Source: JACDAN01 sp963721345
GTDB lineage: Bacteria; Actinomycetota; Thermoleophilia; Gaiellales; Gaiellaceae
NCBI GenBank assembly: GCA_963721345.1
Contig: CAVRIT010000001.1
Location: 1,488,001 to 1,552,000, forward strand
DNA length: 64,000 nucleotides
Reading direction: 5' to 3'
The position numbers and the translations under genes are program-made. The notes under the pieces are model-generated. The model made no database searches. It had not been told where the DNA came from and saw only the letters and a program-made list of their open reading frames with translations. This document shows positions 8,888 through 17,298 of the stretch, one piece after another. Every line of letters starts with the position of its first letter. Position 1 is the first letter of the stretch.

Positions 8888-8893
8888 TACGAT
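8888..8893 (+). promoter_or_regulatory. -10 element of the ErpA-like gene
   Basis: TACGAT stands nine bases before the ATG at 8903, with no ribosome-binding site between, so the transcript is probably leaderless or nearly so. The same hexamer at the same distance precedes the next gene. Confidence 0.45.
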
Positions 8894-8902
8894 GGCCCCA
8901 AG

Positions 8903-9313
8903 ATGGAGCTCACCGAACGTCCGATCACGATCGTCTCGCTCACTGAGCGCGCGGCCTCGAAGATCACCGAGCTGATGGCCGAGGAGCCTGCGGGCGAGGC
9001 CGAGGTGCTGCGCATCGCAATTCAGGGCGGCGGCTGCTCGGGGTTCGAGTACGCGCTGGGCTTCGACCGCGGCGCGATGGAGGGCGACCAGGAGCTCGAC
9101 GCCGGCGGGATCCGCGTCGTCGTCGACCCGTACAGCGCGCCGTACCTCGCGGGCACCGAGATCGACTTCGTCGAAGGCCTCCAGGGCGGCTTCGCGATCA
9201 ACAACCCGAACGCCGTCTCCTCGTGCGGCTGCGGCCACTCGTTCCAGGTCGCCGAGGGCGAGGATCCTGGGGCTGCCCACGGCGGCGGCTGCGGCTCCGG
9301 CTGTAGTCACTAG
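8903..9313 (+). CDS. HesB/IscA-family iron-sulfur cluster carrier (ErpA-like)
   Basis: A 136-residue A-type Fe-S carrier that would deliver clusters to apoproteins such as the Fe-S subunits of the divergent nuo operon. The three conserved cysteines are in GGGCSGFEY and SSCGCGHSF. A nonstandard C-terminal tail (AHGGGCGSGCSH) adds cysteines and histidines and could bind extra metal. An in-frame start lies upstream at 8816, but the ATG at 8903 matches the family N terminus and follows a good -10. Confidence 0.9.
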   Translation: MELTERPITIVSLTERAASKITELMAEEPAGEAEVLRIAIQGGGCSGFEYALGFDRGAMEGDQELDAGGIRVVVDPYSAPYLAGTEIDFVEGLQGGFAINNPNAVSSCGCGHSFQVAEGEDPGAAHGGGCGSGCSH

Positions 9314-9319
9314 CACCTT

Positions 9320-9325
9320 TACGAT
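9320..9325 (+). promoter_or_regulatory. -10 element of the ferredoxin-NADP reductase gene
   Basis: TACGAT is placed nine bases before the ATG at 9335, identical in sequence and spacing to the element before the preceding gene, though the two genes are only 21 bases apart. Confidence 0.4.
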
Positions 9326-9334
9326 TCCCCCGGC

Positions 9335-10345
9335 ATGAGCACCGCCGACGTCGTCGACGTCACGATCCTGGGCGCGGGGCCGTCGGGCCTCTCCGCGGCG
9401 TACTACGTCGGGCACCGCGACGGGACCGTCCGCATCGTCGAGTCGCTCGAGCAGATCGGCGGCCAGGTCGCGGCGACCTATCCGGAGAAGCACGTCTTCG
9501 ACGTCGCGGGCTTCCCGAAGGTCCTCGGCCAGAAGCTGGTCGACATGTGCGCCGAGCAGGGACTCCAGTACGGCGCGGACGTCCGGCTCGGCGAGGAGGC
9601 GAAGACGCTGGAGCGCCTGAGCTCAAACGGCGAGGAGGTGCTGGCGCTCACGACGGACAAGGGCAACACCTACGTCTCGCGCGCGATGATCATCACCGCC
9701 GGCCACGGCGCATTCGAACCGCGGCGCCTCGGGGTCGAGGGGATCGACGACTGGCTCGGACGCGGCCTGCACTACGTCGTCCGCGAGAAGGCGCAGTTCG
9801 CCGGCAAGCGCTGCGTGATCGTCGGCGGCGGGGACTCGGCGCTCGACTGGACGCTCGGCCTCCAGGACACGGCCGACCTGCCGATCACGCTCGTCCACCG
9901 CCGCGACCGGTTCCGTGCGCTGGAGTCTTCGATGAACGAGGCGCGCCGGCTCGAGGGTGAGGGCGCCGTCCGGATCCTGACGCCGCACGAAGTGCGCGAC
10001 GTCCATGGTGACGGCTCGATCGAGGCGGTGTCGATCGAGAACACCGCAACCGGCGAGCTGGAGCGCTATGACTGCGAGGCGCTGATCACCCTGCTCGGGT
10101 TCGTCTCGCACCTCGGCGCGATCGCCGATTGGGGCCTCGAGCTCGAGGGCAAGCGCCAGATCCGGATCGACCCGATGACCTGCGAGACGTCGATGCCGGG
10201 CGTCTACGCAGCCGGCGACGTCGCCGGCTACCCGGGGAAGATCACGCTGATCACGGTCGGCATGGGCGAAGCGGCAATCGCCGCGAACAACGCGATCGCT
10301 CAAATCCGCGGCGAAAAAGTTCAGCCCAAGTACTCGACGGACTAG
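9335..10345 (+). CDS. Ferredoxin--NADP(+) reductase, thioredoxin-reductase-like type
   Basis: A 336-residue flavoprotein. The FAD motif GAGPSGLSAAY lies near residue 11 and the NADP motif VGGGDSALDW near residue 165; the second FAD contact is the C-terminal YAAGDVAGYPGK. The CxxC redox pair of true thioredoxin reductases is absent, which places it with the YumC/FNR2 group that exchanges electrons between NADPH and ferredoxin. It follows the Fe-S carrier gene closely, fitting electron supply for Fe-S proteins. Confidence 0.9.
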   Translation: MSTADVVDVTILGAGPSGLSAAYYVGHRDGTVRIVESLEQIGGQVAATYPEKHVFDVAGFPKVLGQKLVDMCAEQGLQYGADVRLGEEAKTLERLSSNGEEVLALTTDKGNTYVSRAMIITAGHGAFEPRRLGVEGIDDWLGRGLHYVVREKAQFAGKRCVIVGGGDSALDWTLGLQDTADLPITLVHRRDRFRALESSMNEARRLEGEGAVRILTPHEVRDVHGDGSIEAVSIENTATGELERYDCEALITLLGFVSHLGAIADWGLELEGKRQIRIDPMTCETSMPGVYAAGDVAGYPGKITLITVGMGEAAIAANNAIAQIRGEKVQPKYSTD

Positions 10346-10397
10346 GCGTCCCCTCGCTCAGTGCGGGCTACCGCGCCGTGGGCGGACGGTCGTCCCG

Positions 10398-10413
10398 TCC
10401 CTCGTTCGAGGGA
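10398..10413. repeat. Palindrome TCCCTCGTTCGAGGGA (copy 1)
   Basis: Seven-base arms around a central TT, 53 bases downstream of the reductase stop. The identical 16-mer occurs at 18862-18877 and a one-base variant at 19595-19610. It could be a stem-only terminator or a protein-binding site; no T-tract follows. Confidence 0.5.
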
Positions 10414-10448
10414 TGTGACGGAAGGCACGAGACGCCGACTTCGCCTTC

Positions 10449-10646
10449 GTGGAGACGTATCGCGTGGAGTGTCTGTCCTGTGGAACGCGGCGAATCGTCG
10501 TCGGCGGCCACCATCACCACGTCGATCCGGGCGAGTGCCAGCGTTGCGGCTACGTCGGCTGGGCTCTGTCGGACGAGCTGACGAACGCGGTGCGCCAGCA
10601 GCTGCGCGATCGACCCGTCGAACGCCGCCGCCTCCGCACCGTCTAG
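10449..10646 (+). CDS. Small zinc-ribbon protein, function unknown
   Basis: A 65-residue basic protein with two CxxC pairs (CLSCGTRR and CQRCGYVGW) separated by a His-rich stretch (GGHHHHVDPGE), so a metal-binding ribbon is likely. The start is GTG at 10449. It lies between the ferredoxin reductase and fumarase genes. I recognise no specific function. Confidence 0.7.
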   Translation: METYRVECLSCGTRRIVVGGHHHHVDPGECQRCGYVGWALSDELTNAVRQQLRDRPVERRRLRTV

Positions 10647-10655
10647 CCCGCCAGG

Positions 10656-10691
10656 ACGAGTGTCAGACACTCGTCGTGTCTCCGAGAGACA
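10656..10691 (+). repeat. REP-like double palindrome upstream of fumC (copy 2)
   Basis: A perfect inverted repeat ACGAGTGTC-A-GACACTCGT (10656-10674) is followed by a perfect hairpin TGTCTC-CGA-GAGACA (10677-10691). It matches the copy inside nuoG (2339-2371). Here it sits directly upstream of the fumC -10 and could also act as a terminator for the zinc-ribbon gene or as an operator. Confidence 0.65.
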
Positions 10692-10704
10692 GGGTCGGCG
10701 ACAC

Positions 10705-10710
10705 TAGACT
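10705..10710 (+). promoter_or_regulatory. -10 element of fumC (leaderless)
   Basis: TAGACT ends six bases before the GTG start at 10717, leaving no room for a ribosome-binding site; the transcript would begin at or next to the start codon. Confidence 0.5.
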
Positions 10711-10716
10711 GATCGC

Positions 10717-12042
10717 GTGGCCGACGTCGAAACGCGCACCGAGCTCTGGGGCGACGAGACGCGCAAGGCCGTCGCCAACTTCGAGATCTCCGGGGAGCCG
10801 ATCCCGGCTTCCGTCGCACACTGGCTGGGCCGGATCAAGGGCGCCGCGGCACGCGTGAACGCCGAGCTCGGGCTGCTCGATTCCGAGAAGGCGGAGCGCA
10901 TCGCGAGCGCCGCGGACCGCGTCGCGTCCGGCGAGCTCGACGACCAGTTTCCGATTGACGTCTTCCAGACCGGCTCCGGGACGTCCTCGAACATGAACGC
11001 GAACGAGGTGATCGCCACACTCGCCGGCGAGGACGTCCACGCGAACGACGACGTGAACATGGGGCAGTCGTCCAACGACGTCTTCCCGTCGGCTGTCCAC
11101 CTCGCGGCACTCGAGCAGGTGACGAACGACCTGCTCCCCGCGCTCGACGGTCTCGCTTCGGCGCTCGAGCGGAAAGCGACGGAGTTCGACGACGTCGTGA
11201 AGTCGGGCCGGACACACCTGATGGACGCCGTGCCCGTCACTCTCGGCCAGGAGTTCGGCGGCTATGCGGCGCAGGTCCGGCAGGGGATCGAGCGAGTCGG
11301 CGACACGCTCCAGCGCGTCGGCCAGATCCCGCTCGGCGGCACCGCCGTCGGGACCGGGCTCAACACCCATCCCGAGTTCGCGGAGAAGGTGCGCACGCTG
11401 CTGAGCAGCGAGACGGGGCTGACGATCTCCACGCCTGCCCACCCCTTCGAGGCCCAATCCGCCCGCGATGCGCTGGTCGAGCTCTCCGGCGCGCTCAAGA
11501 CCGTCGCGGTGTCGCTGACCAAGATCGCGAACGACATTCGCTGGCTGGGGTCCGGCCCACGGGCCGGCCTCTCCGAGATCTTCCTCCCCGAGCTCCAGAA
11601 GGGGAGCTCGATCATGCCGGGGAAGGTCAACCCGGTCATCCCGGAAGTGGTGACACAGGTTGCCGCGCAGGTGATCGGCAACGACCAGGCGATCACCGTG
11701 GGCGGCATGCAGGGCCACTTCGAGCTGAACGTCTTCGTGCCGCTCCTCGCCAGGAACCTGCTCGACTCGATCCGCTTGACGGCGGCCGCGTCGCGCGTCT
11801 TCGCGGAGAAGTGCGTCGCCGGCATCGAGGCCAACCGCGAGCAGGCCGAGCGGTACGCCGAGCTGACCCTTTCCGCGGCGACGGCGCTCAACCCGTACAT
11901 CGGCTACGACCGGGCCGCGGAGATCGTGAAGACCGCGGCGAGCAGTGGCCGCCCGCTGCGCGAGGTCGCCCGCGAGGCCGGGGTCTCGGACGAGATCCTC
12001 GACCAGGCGCTCGACTATCGCGCCATGGCCAAGCCGCATTAG
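10717..12042 (+). CDS. fumC: Fumarate hydratase, class II
   Basis: A 441-residue TCA-cycle enzyme converting fumarate and water to malate, active as a cytosolic homotetramer and needing no iron. The superfamily signature GSSIMPGKVNP lies near residue 297; the substrate-site segments TGSGTSSNMNANEV (near 88) and SGRTHLMDA (near 166) are intact. Length is close to the usual 460. The start is the GTG immediately after the -10. Expressed from its own promoter. Confidence 0.96.
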   Translation: MADVETRTELWGDETRKAVANFEISGEPIPASVAHWLGRIKGAAARVNAELGLLDSEKAERIASAADRVASGELDDQFPIDVFQTGSGTSSNMNANEVIATLAGEDVHANDDVNMGQSSNDVFPSAVHLAALEQVTNDLLPALDGLASALERKATEFDDVVKSGRTHLMDAVPVTLGQEFGGYAAQVRQGIERVGDTLQRVGQIPLGGTAVGTGLNTHPEFAEKVRTLLSSETGLTISTPAHPFEAQSARDALVELSGALKTVAVSLTKIANDIRWLGSGPRAGLSEIFLPELQKGSSIMPGKVNPVIPEVVTQVAAQVIGNDQAITVGGMQGHFELNVFVPLLARNLLDSIRLTAAASRVFAEKCVAGIEANREQAERYAELTLSAATALNPYIGYDRAAEIVKTAASSGRPLREVAREAGVSDEILDQALDYRAMAKPH

Positions 12043-12052
12043 CAACGGTAAT

Positions 12053-12068
12053 TCCCTCGCGAGAGGGA
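12053..12068 (+). terminator. Hairpin with GCGA tetraloop after fumC
   Basis: TCCCTC-GCGA-GAGGGA begins 10 bases after the fumC stop. The stem is perfect and the loop is a GNRA tetraloop, but no T-tract follows, so termination strength is uncertain. Confidence 0.4.
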
Positions 12069-14408
12069 GTGCCGCGACCCGGGCGAATACCGAAAAGGCT
12101 CTCACGAAGGGCTCTCGTCGTTTTGGCCGCCCCTGGGCGGCGCGAGTTCTCAGCCGCGATTACGACGCCTGGAGGGACCCTGCTCAATCCGAGATCATCG
12201 ATTCTGGCCACCGTCGCAGCGTTGATCGCTGCCGGACTGGCCGGAACGGGCGCTTTCGCCGCAGCCGTGCCCGCTCGGGCGGGCGAGGCCAAGCCAGGCG
12301 TCGTTCGCGGCGGCATCCGTTACGTCGACCCCGACTTTCCGTTTCGTCTGAAGGTCGCCGGCGGCAAGCTCGCGTCGGTCGGGTCGCTCGCCCGCCCTCG
12401 TCGCGCGCAACGCCGCTTCCGGCTGAGCTCGCACGAGCCGGCGCTCGGCGAGCCGCGCTACTGGGCAGGCCTCGACATCGTCCAGGGCGCGCTCTACCCG
12501 AAGGAGTTCACGCTGCGCGGCGTGGGGCGCAAGATCGAGGTCTGGGTCTCGACCGACCTGGACTTCATGCCCGGCGACTGCCGCAACGGGGCACGCACCA
12601 CGGTGACCGACGGCCAGGTGCGCGATCTCGTCCGCGCCTTCGACCGGAACATCTATCCGCGCGAGTCGCTCGTGTTCAGCGTCCCGCCTTCACGGGACGG
12701 CTCGGGCGCGCTCGTCGGCCCGCCGTTCCACCCGCAGGGCCCCGGTGACCGCACCGTTGTGCTGGTCGACAACGTCCGCGACGAGTCGTTCTACGACCTG
12801 AACAACTCGCAGGACTTCGGCTACGTCGTCGGTATCTACTCGTCGGCGCTCGACCGGCTGTTCGACCGGAACATGATGACGATCGACGCCTTCGACTGGC
12901 TCCACCGCACGGGTGCCCGCCCGGCCGACGAGCCGGCCGAAGGTGACAACTGCCGGCACGCCCCTGCCTACCCGCACCTGATCGAGGGCGTCTTCGCCCA
13001 CGAGTACGAGCACCTGCTCGAGGAGCACGAGGACGGGGATGAAGCCCTCTGGGTCGACGAAGGGCTCGCCGAGTGGGCGCGGACGCTGACCGGCTACGTC
13101 CAGCCGTGGCGCTCGCCCTCCGACCCGCGCCTCGACAACCACCTCGCCTGCTTCTTGAACGGCGGCTCCGAGAACTCGTTGACGCTGTGGGGTGACGGCC
13201 CGGACGCGAACTGCGAGTACGGGTCCGTCTACACGTTCATGGAGTACCTCGCGGGACGGTTCGGCATCCGGGTGATGACGGCGCTCCACCGCGCTGACGC
13301 CAACGGGCTCGCCGGCCTGCAGGAGGCGCTCGGCCCCCGGGCCGACGCGCGGGAGGTCCTTCACGACTGGGCCGCCGCGATGGCGCTAGACAGCGCGATC
13401 GGCAGGCGACACGAGCGGCAGCTGCGTGACCTCCGCGCGCCGACGCTCGACGCCTCGGTCGACTGGGACTCCCCCGGCTCGTACGCCGCGCCGGGCGCTC
13501 CGCCGAACGGCGCCGACTACGTGCGGCTCCGCCGCGCCGACGGCCGCTACCTCCGCGCCCGCGATCTGCAGAGCCTGACCTTCGACGGAGCTTCGGCGAT
13601 CCCCGGTCTTCCCGTCGAGTGGGGCGTCGACACGGCGCCGCCGGCCGGCGGTCCGGCCGCGCTCTACACCGGCGCCGGCAACAACCTCGACCGCACGATC
13701 GTCCGACAGCTCACCGTGCCCGCCGGCTCGCCGGAGCTCGCCTTCCAGGCGCAGTGGAACGTGGAAGAGGACCCGACCGGCGGTTGGGACTTCACGTTCG
13801 TGCAGGTCTCGACGGACGGCGGAGCGACGTACCAGAGCATCGCCTGCACGAGCTCGCGGAACGACGCGAGCCCGTTCGCTCGGCCGGTCATGCACCAGAA
13901 CCTCCCCGGCTACACCGCGTACTCCGGCGGCTGGCGCGACGAGCGCTGCGACCTCTCGGCGTTCGCCGGACGGTCGATTCTGCTCGCCTTCCGCCACCTC
14001 ACCGACGGCTCCGTGCCAGGCGACCCCGACGACCCGGCTGCGACGATCCCGCCCGGCTTCTGGCTGCGCGGCCTCACGCTGAACGGGGCATCGGTCGCCG
14101 ACGGCGCGAGCCTCGTCGGCTGGATGTCTCCGTCCCAGGCGCGCCCCACCGCGGTCCACGGCTTCACGCTCCAGCTCGTCGCCTACTCTTCGCGGGGCAA
14201 CGGCGGCGTCGACCGCGCGACGATCCGGCTCGACGGCAGCCACGACGCGCGCCTGACCCGCTCGCAGCTTCACCGTCTGCTCGGTGGGCACGCGGACGTG
14301 GTCGGCGCGGTCGTGATGTACGACGAGCCAACCGAGCAGGTGTTCGCGCTACGCCCCGTATCGCCTGACGGTGAACGGCGCTCTCCAGCCCGGCGGCTGA
14401 AGCGCTGA
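12069..14408 (+). CDS. Secreted zinc metalloprotease (HEXXH, gluzincin-like)
   Basis: Up to 779 residues with a hydrophobic signal segment (ILATVAALIAAGLAGTGAFA) and a likely cleavage after AVPARA. The zinc site is FAHEYEHLLEEHEDGDEALWVDEGLAEWA in family terms: HEYEH with a downstream glutamate in WVDEGLAEWA, a gluzincin arrangement. The C-terminal third resembles the jelly-roll or MAM-like domain of immune-inhibitor-A proteases (GWDFTFVQVSTDGG; a cysteine-bearing second half). The start is uncertain: the GTG at 12069 is the first canonical start after fumC, but a CTG at 12180 placed just before the signal segment and just after GGAGGG is also possible. The next gene is another secreted protease. 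Confidence 0.8.
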   Translation: MPRPGRIPKRLSRRALVVLAAPGRREFSAAITTPGGTLLNPRSSILATVAALIAAGLAGTGAFAAAVPARAGEAKPGVVRGGIRYVDPDFPFRLKVAGGKLASVGSLARPRRAQRRFRLSSHEPALGEPRYWAGLDIVQGALYPKEFTLRGVGRKIEVWVSTDLDFMPGDCRNGARTTVTDGQVRDLVRAFDRNIYPRESLVFSVPPSRDGSGALVGPPFHPQGPGDRTVVLVDNVRDESFYDLNNSQDFGYVVGIYSSALDRLFDRNMMTIDAFDWLHRTGARPADEPAEGDNCRHAPAYPHLIEGVFAHEYEHLLEEHEDGDEALWVDEGLAEWARTLTGYVQPWRSPSDPRLDNHLACFLNGGSENSLTLWGDGPDANCEYGSVYTFMEYLAGRFGIRVMTALHRADANGLAGLQEALGPRADAREVLHDWAAAMALDSAIGRRHERQLRDLRAPTLDASVDWDSPGSYAAPGAPPNGADYVRLRRADGRYLRARDLQSLTFDGASAIPGLPVEWGVDTAPPAGGPAALYTGAGNNLDRTIVRQLTVPAGSPELAFQAQWNVEEDPTGGWDFTFVQVSTDGGATYQSIACTSSRNDASPFARPVMHQNLPGYTAYSGGWRDERCDLSAFAGRSILLAFRHLTDGSVPGDPDDPAATIPPGFWLRGLTLNGASVADGASLVGWMSPSQARPTAVHGFTLQLVAYSSRGNGGVDRATIRLDGSHDARLTRSQLHRLLGGHADVVGAVVMYDEPTEQVFALRPVSPDGERRSPARRLKR

Positions 14409-14421
14409 TCCGCAAGCTTGT

Positions 14422-14449
14422 TTGAAATTTCCCAAAACGGCGCTAACAT
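14422..14449 (+). promoter_or_regulatory. Promoter of the M6 protease gene
   Basis: TTGAAA (14422-14427), a 16-base spacer and TAACAT (14444-14449). The predicted start of transcription falls at the base of the hairpin that follows. Confidence 0.5.
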
Positions 14450-14456
14450 CCCACGC

Positions 14457-14477
14457 GATGCCGCCGATAGCGGCATC
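14457..14477 (+). other. 5' leader hairpin of the M6 protease mRNA
   Basis: GATGCCGC-CGATA-GCGGCATC lies at the predicted 5' end of the transcript, before the AAAGGGGAG ribosome-binding site. Such 5' stems usually protect mRNA; I see no known riboswitch fold. Confidence 0.4.
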
Positions 14478-14515
14478 TCTATGTAGAGGGGTCTCAGTTC
14501 CGAAAGGGGAGATGG

Positions 14516-17052
14516 ATGAGAGTTCGACGGACTGTGCCCGGGGCGCTGCTTGCGCTCTTGGCACTACTGACGGTCGCTTTCTCGGCGTCTGCGGGGGCGG
14601 GTACAAGCGCTTCCAAGGCACCCGCCGATGCGCGGGTTGCGGAGCCGGCGACGACGCACAACCTGCCGGGTCCGATGACGCGGGAGTTCGAAGCCCGCAA
14701 GGAGGCGGCACTCGAGCTGAAGCTCCACGGCGACGCCCGTGGGAACGTGGTTCGGCTCGGCAAGAACAAGTACGTCGAGCTCGGGCGTTTGAAGACAGAC
14801 CCGGTGTTCGTCGTGATCGCCGAGTTCGACAACAGACGGCACTCGGCGTACCCCGACACGGCGGCCGGGTGTCCCCCGGGCACCGTCGTCGGCGTGAGCT
14901 GCTTCCCGGGCGACGGGACCCCGCAGACTTTTGAGGGTCCGGCGCACAACAAGATCGCCGCGCCGAACCGCGCGGTCGACAACTCGACGCTCTGGAAGGC
15001 CGACTACAACGTCGCGCACTACCAGAACATGTACTTCGACCGCATGGCCCGGTACTTCGAGCGGCAGTCGTCGAACCGCTACTCGGTCATGGGATCCAGC
15101 CCGGCGGGCCGCGAGGTTCACGGCTGGGTGAAGGTCCCGTTCAACGAGGCGCGGTACGGCCGTGACTACTGCGGCGACATCGTCTGCAACAGCACCTGGT
15201 TCCTGATCCGCGACGCGATGTCGTTCTGGGTCAAGGGCCAGCTCGACTCCGGCAAGACGACGACGCAGGTCGCGGACTACCTGAAGCAGTTCGACAAGTG
15301 GGATCGCTACGACCTCGACGGCGACGGGAACTTCGACGAGCCCGACGGGTTCATCGACCACTTCCAGATCGTCCACGCCGGTGGCGACCAGGCCGCTGGT
15401 GACCCGCATCAGGGCACGGACGCGATCTGGAGCCACCGCTGGTACGCCCAGATCCAGGGCGGCGGCCCGGGCGGTCTGCCGGGCGTCAACGCCGGCGGCT
15501 GCGTCCCGGCGTCGGGACTCCCTCGGCCTGCGGGTCGGGCGGCGTCGCGGGGCTCATCCCGAACAACCCGACGGGCGTCTGGGTCGGCGACTACACGATC
15601 CAGCCCGAGAACGGCGGCCTCGGCGTGTTCGCGCACGAGTACGCCCACGATCTCGGCCTGCCGGATCTCTACGACACCTCGGGCAACACCGGCGGTGCCG
15701 AGAACTCGACCGGCTTCTGGACGCTCATGAGCTCCGGCGCGAACATCGGCGACGGTGGTCGCAACGGCATCGGCGACGCCCCGATCGACCTGGGCGCATG
15801 GGAGAAGTTCCAGCTCGGCTGGCTGGGCTGCGACACGTGTCCGGGCGGCAAGTTCTACGAGGTCGTCAACTACGGCGAGCGGAAGAGGATCAAGCTCGGC
15901 CCGAACGACGCCGCGTCGAAGCTCGGGCAGCAGGCTGCTTTCGTCAATGCTGCCCGACAAGGAGAAGCGAGTCGTCCTCGCAAATCCGGCGAGCGGCACG
16001 ATGCTCTTCTGGAGCCAGATGGGCGACGACCTCAACAACACCATGACGAGGTCTGTCTCCGGCGGCGGCACGCTGACCGCGAAGGTGCAGTACGAGATCG
16101 AGGCGGACTGGGACTACGCCTTCCTCGAGGCGTCGTCGAACGGCGGCACGACCTGGACGCCGATCGCGAACAACCTGTCGGACAAGGTCAGTGATCACAC
16201 GAACCCCGGCGACCACAACCACAGCGGGTTCAACTCGAGCGACACCGGCATCACGGGCTCGAGCGGCGGTGTCTACAGGGACCTCACCGCCACGCTGCCT
16301 GCCGGCACGAACATGGTGCGGTTCCGCTACCAGACCGACGCCGCCGTCGTCGAGAAGGGCTTCATCGTCGACGACATCAAGCTCGACGGTGCCCTGATCG
16401 GCGGGGCAGAGACTGACACGGAAGGCTGGACGTTCGCACGGCTTCCAGCGGACGACCGGCACCGAGGTCAGCTTCCACCTGAACGCGTACGTGATGGAGA
16501 ACCGGCAGTACGACGAGTACGACCGGTCGCTCCGCACCGCGTACAACTTCGGGTTCCTGAACACGAAGCCGGACTGGGTCGAGCACTACCCGTACCAGGA
16601 CGGCCTGCTGATCAGCTACTGGGACGAGTCGTTCTCCAACAACAGGTCGGCGACCATCCCGGCGGCGGCCTGATCCTGCCCGTCGACGCGCACCGAGTCG
16701 AACGAGCACTGGGCCAACGGGCAGTACATGCGGCAGCGGATCCAGACCTACGACTCGACCTTCGGGACCGAGCGGACCGACCGGATCACGTTGCACCTGA
16801 ACAGCGAGCCGACGACGATCCGCTCCAAGCCGGCGGTTCGGCTGTTCGACGACGTACGCTCGTGGTGGACGCGGCAACGACGGCCACACGGCGGCAGCGC
16901 ACGGTCGCTTCCAGCCGGGTTGGACGGGCGTCAACGTGCCTCAGACGGGGACGAAGATCAAGGTCCTCGGTGAGAGCCACGGCGATCGCGTCATGTCGGT
17001 CGAGGTCAATCCGCGTAGCGGTGGCCGCGACGATGACGACGACGACGACTGA
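14516..17052 (+). pseudogene. Secreted M6 (immune inhibitor A-type) metalloprotease, multiply frameshifted
   Basis: Reading frames together encode an M6 protease: signal peptide (GALLALLALLTVAFSASA), prodomain, zinc site GVFAHEYAHDLGLPDLYDT at about 15620, a MAM-like segment, the YPYQDGLLISYWDESF and RQRIQTYDSTFG family motifs, and a C-terminal tail ending in DDDDDD at 17052. Single-base shifts occur near 15515, 15945, 16440, 16645, 16690 and 16866-16876. No other stop codons or decay are visible between them, and flanking genes are intact. It is either a young pseudogene or a region of assembly indels; the promoter, leader and ribosome-binding site look functional. Confidence 0.8.
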
Positions 17053-17077
17053 GTCGGCGTAGCTGAATGAAGTACGC

Positions 17078-17101
17078 GAGGGCCGCCTTCGGGCGGCCCT
17101 C
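17078..17101 (+). terminator. Terminator after the M6 protease gene
   Basis: A perfect ten-base stem GAGGGCCGCC / GGCGGCCCTC closed by a TTCG loop, followed by GTTGTTCT. It begins 25 bases after the protease stop codon. Confidence 0.8.
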
Positions 17102-17123
17102 GTTGTTCTCGGCTCCGGACACC

Positions 17124-17129
17124 TACAAT
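17124..17129 (+). promoter_or_regulatory. -10 element of the 53-codon peptide gene (leaderless)
   Basis: TACAAT is a near-consensus -10 and ends seven bases before the ATG at 17137, just after the terminator of the upstream gene. This supports an independent leaderless transcript for the small gene. Confidence 0.55.
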
Positions 17130-17136
17130 CGTCCGT

Positions 17137-17298
17137 ATGAGCGAGCCAGAGACCACGAACGACGAGCTCGAAGCGCAGAACGGCGAGCTGCTGCCCGACC
17201 GCGAGGCGATGTCGGTGATCACCCCGCTCGGGGAGGATCTGACTGTCGCCGACCCGAAGTTCGGCGGCGAGCCCGGATTACCACCGCCTCGCGACTAG
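17137..17298 (+). CDS. 53-residue acidic peptide, unknown function
   Basis: ATG at 17137 to TAG at 17298. The peptide is acidic and hydrophilic with no membrane segment or cysteine; its centre reads ELLPDREAMSVITPLGED and its end EPGLPPPRD. The start directly follows a strong -10, and a terminator lies upstream, so expression is well supported despite the size. Short peptides with an LPxREAMS core occur in actinobacteria as far as I recall, but I cannot assign a role; a modified-peptide precursor or a small regulatory protein are both guesses. Its 3' end overlaps the start of the lipoprotein gene. Confidence 0.6.
   Translation: MSEPETTNDELEAQNGELLPDREAMSVITPLGEDLTVADPKFGGEPGLPPPRD

Noticed and set aside
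12043..12180. Riboswitch before the first secreted protease gene
   Set aside because: Several hairpins are possible in this GC-rich stretch, but I could not match conserved cores of c-di-GMP, c-di-AMP, glycine or other riboswitch classes.
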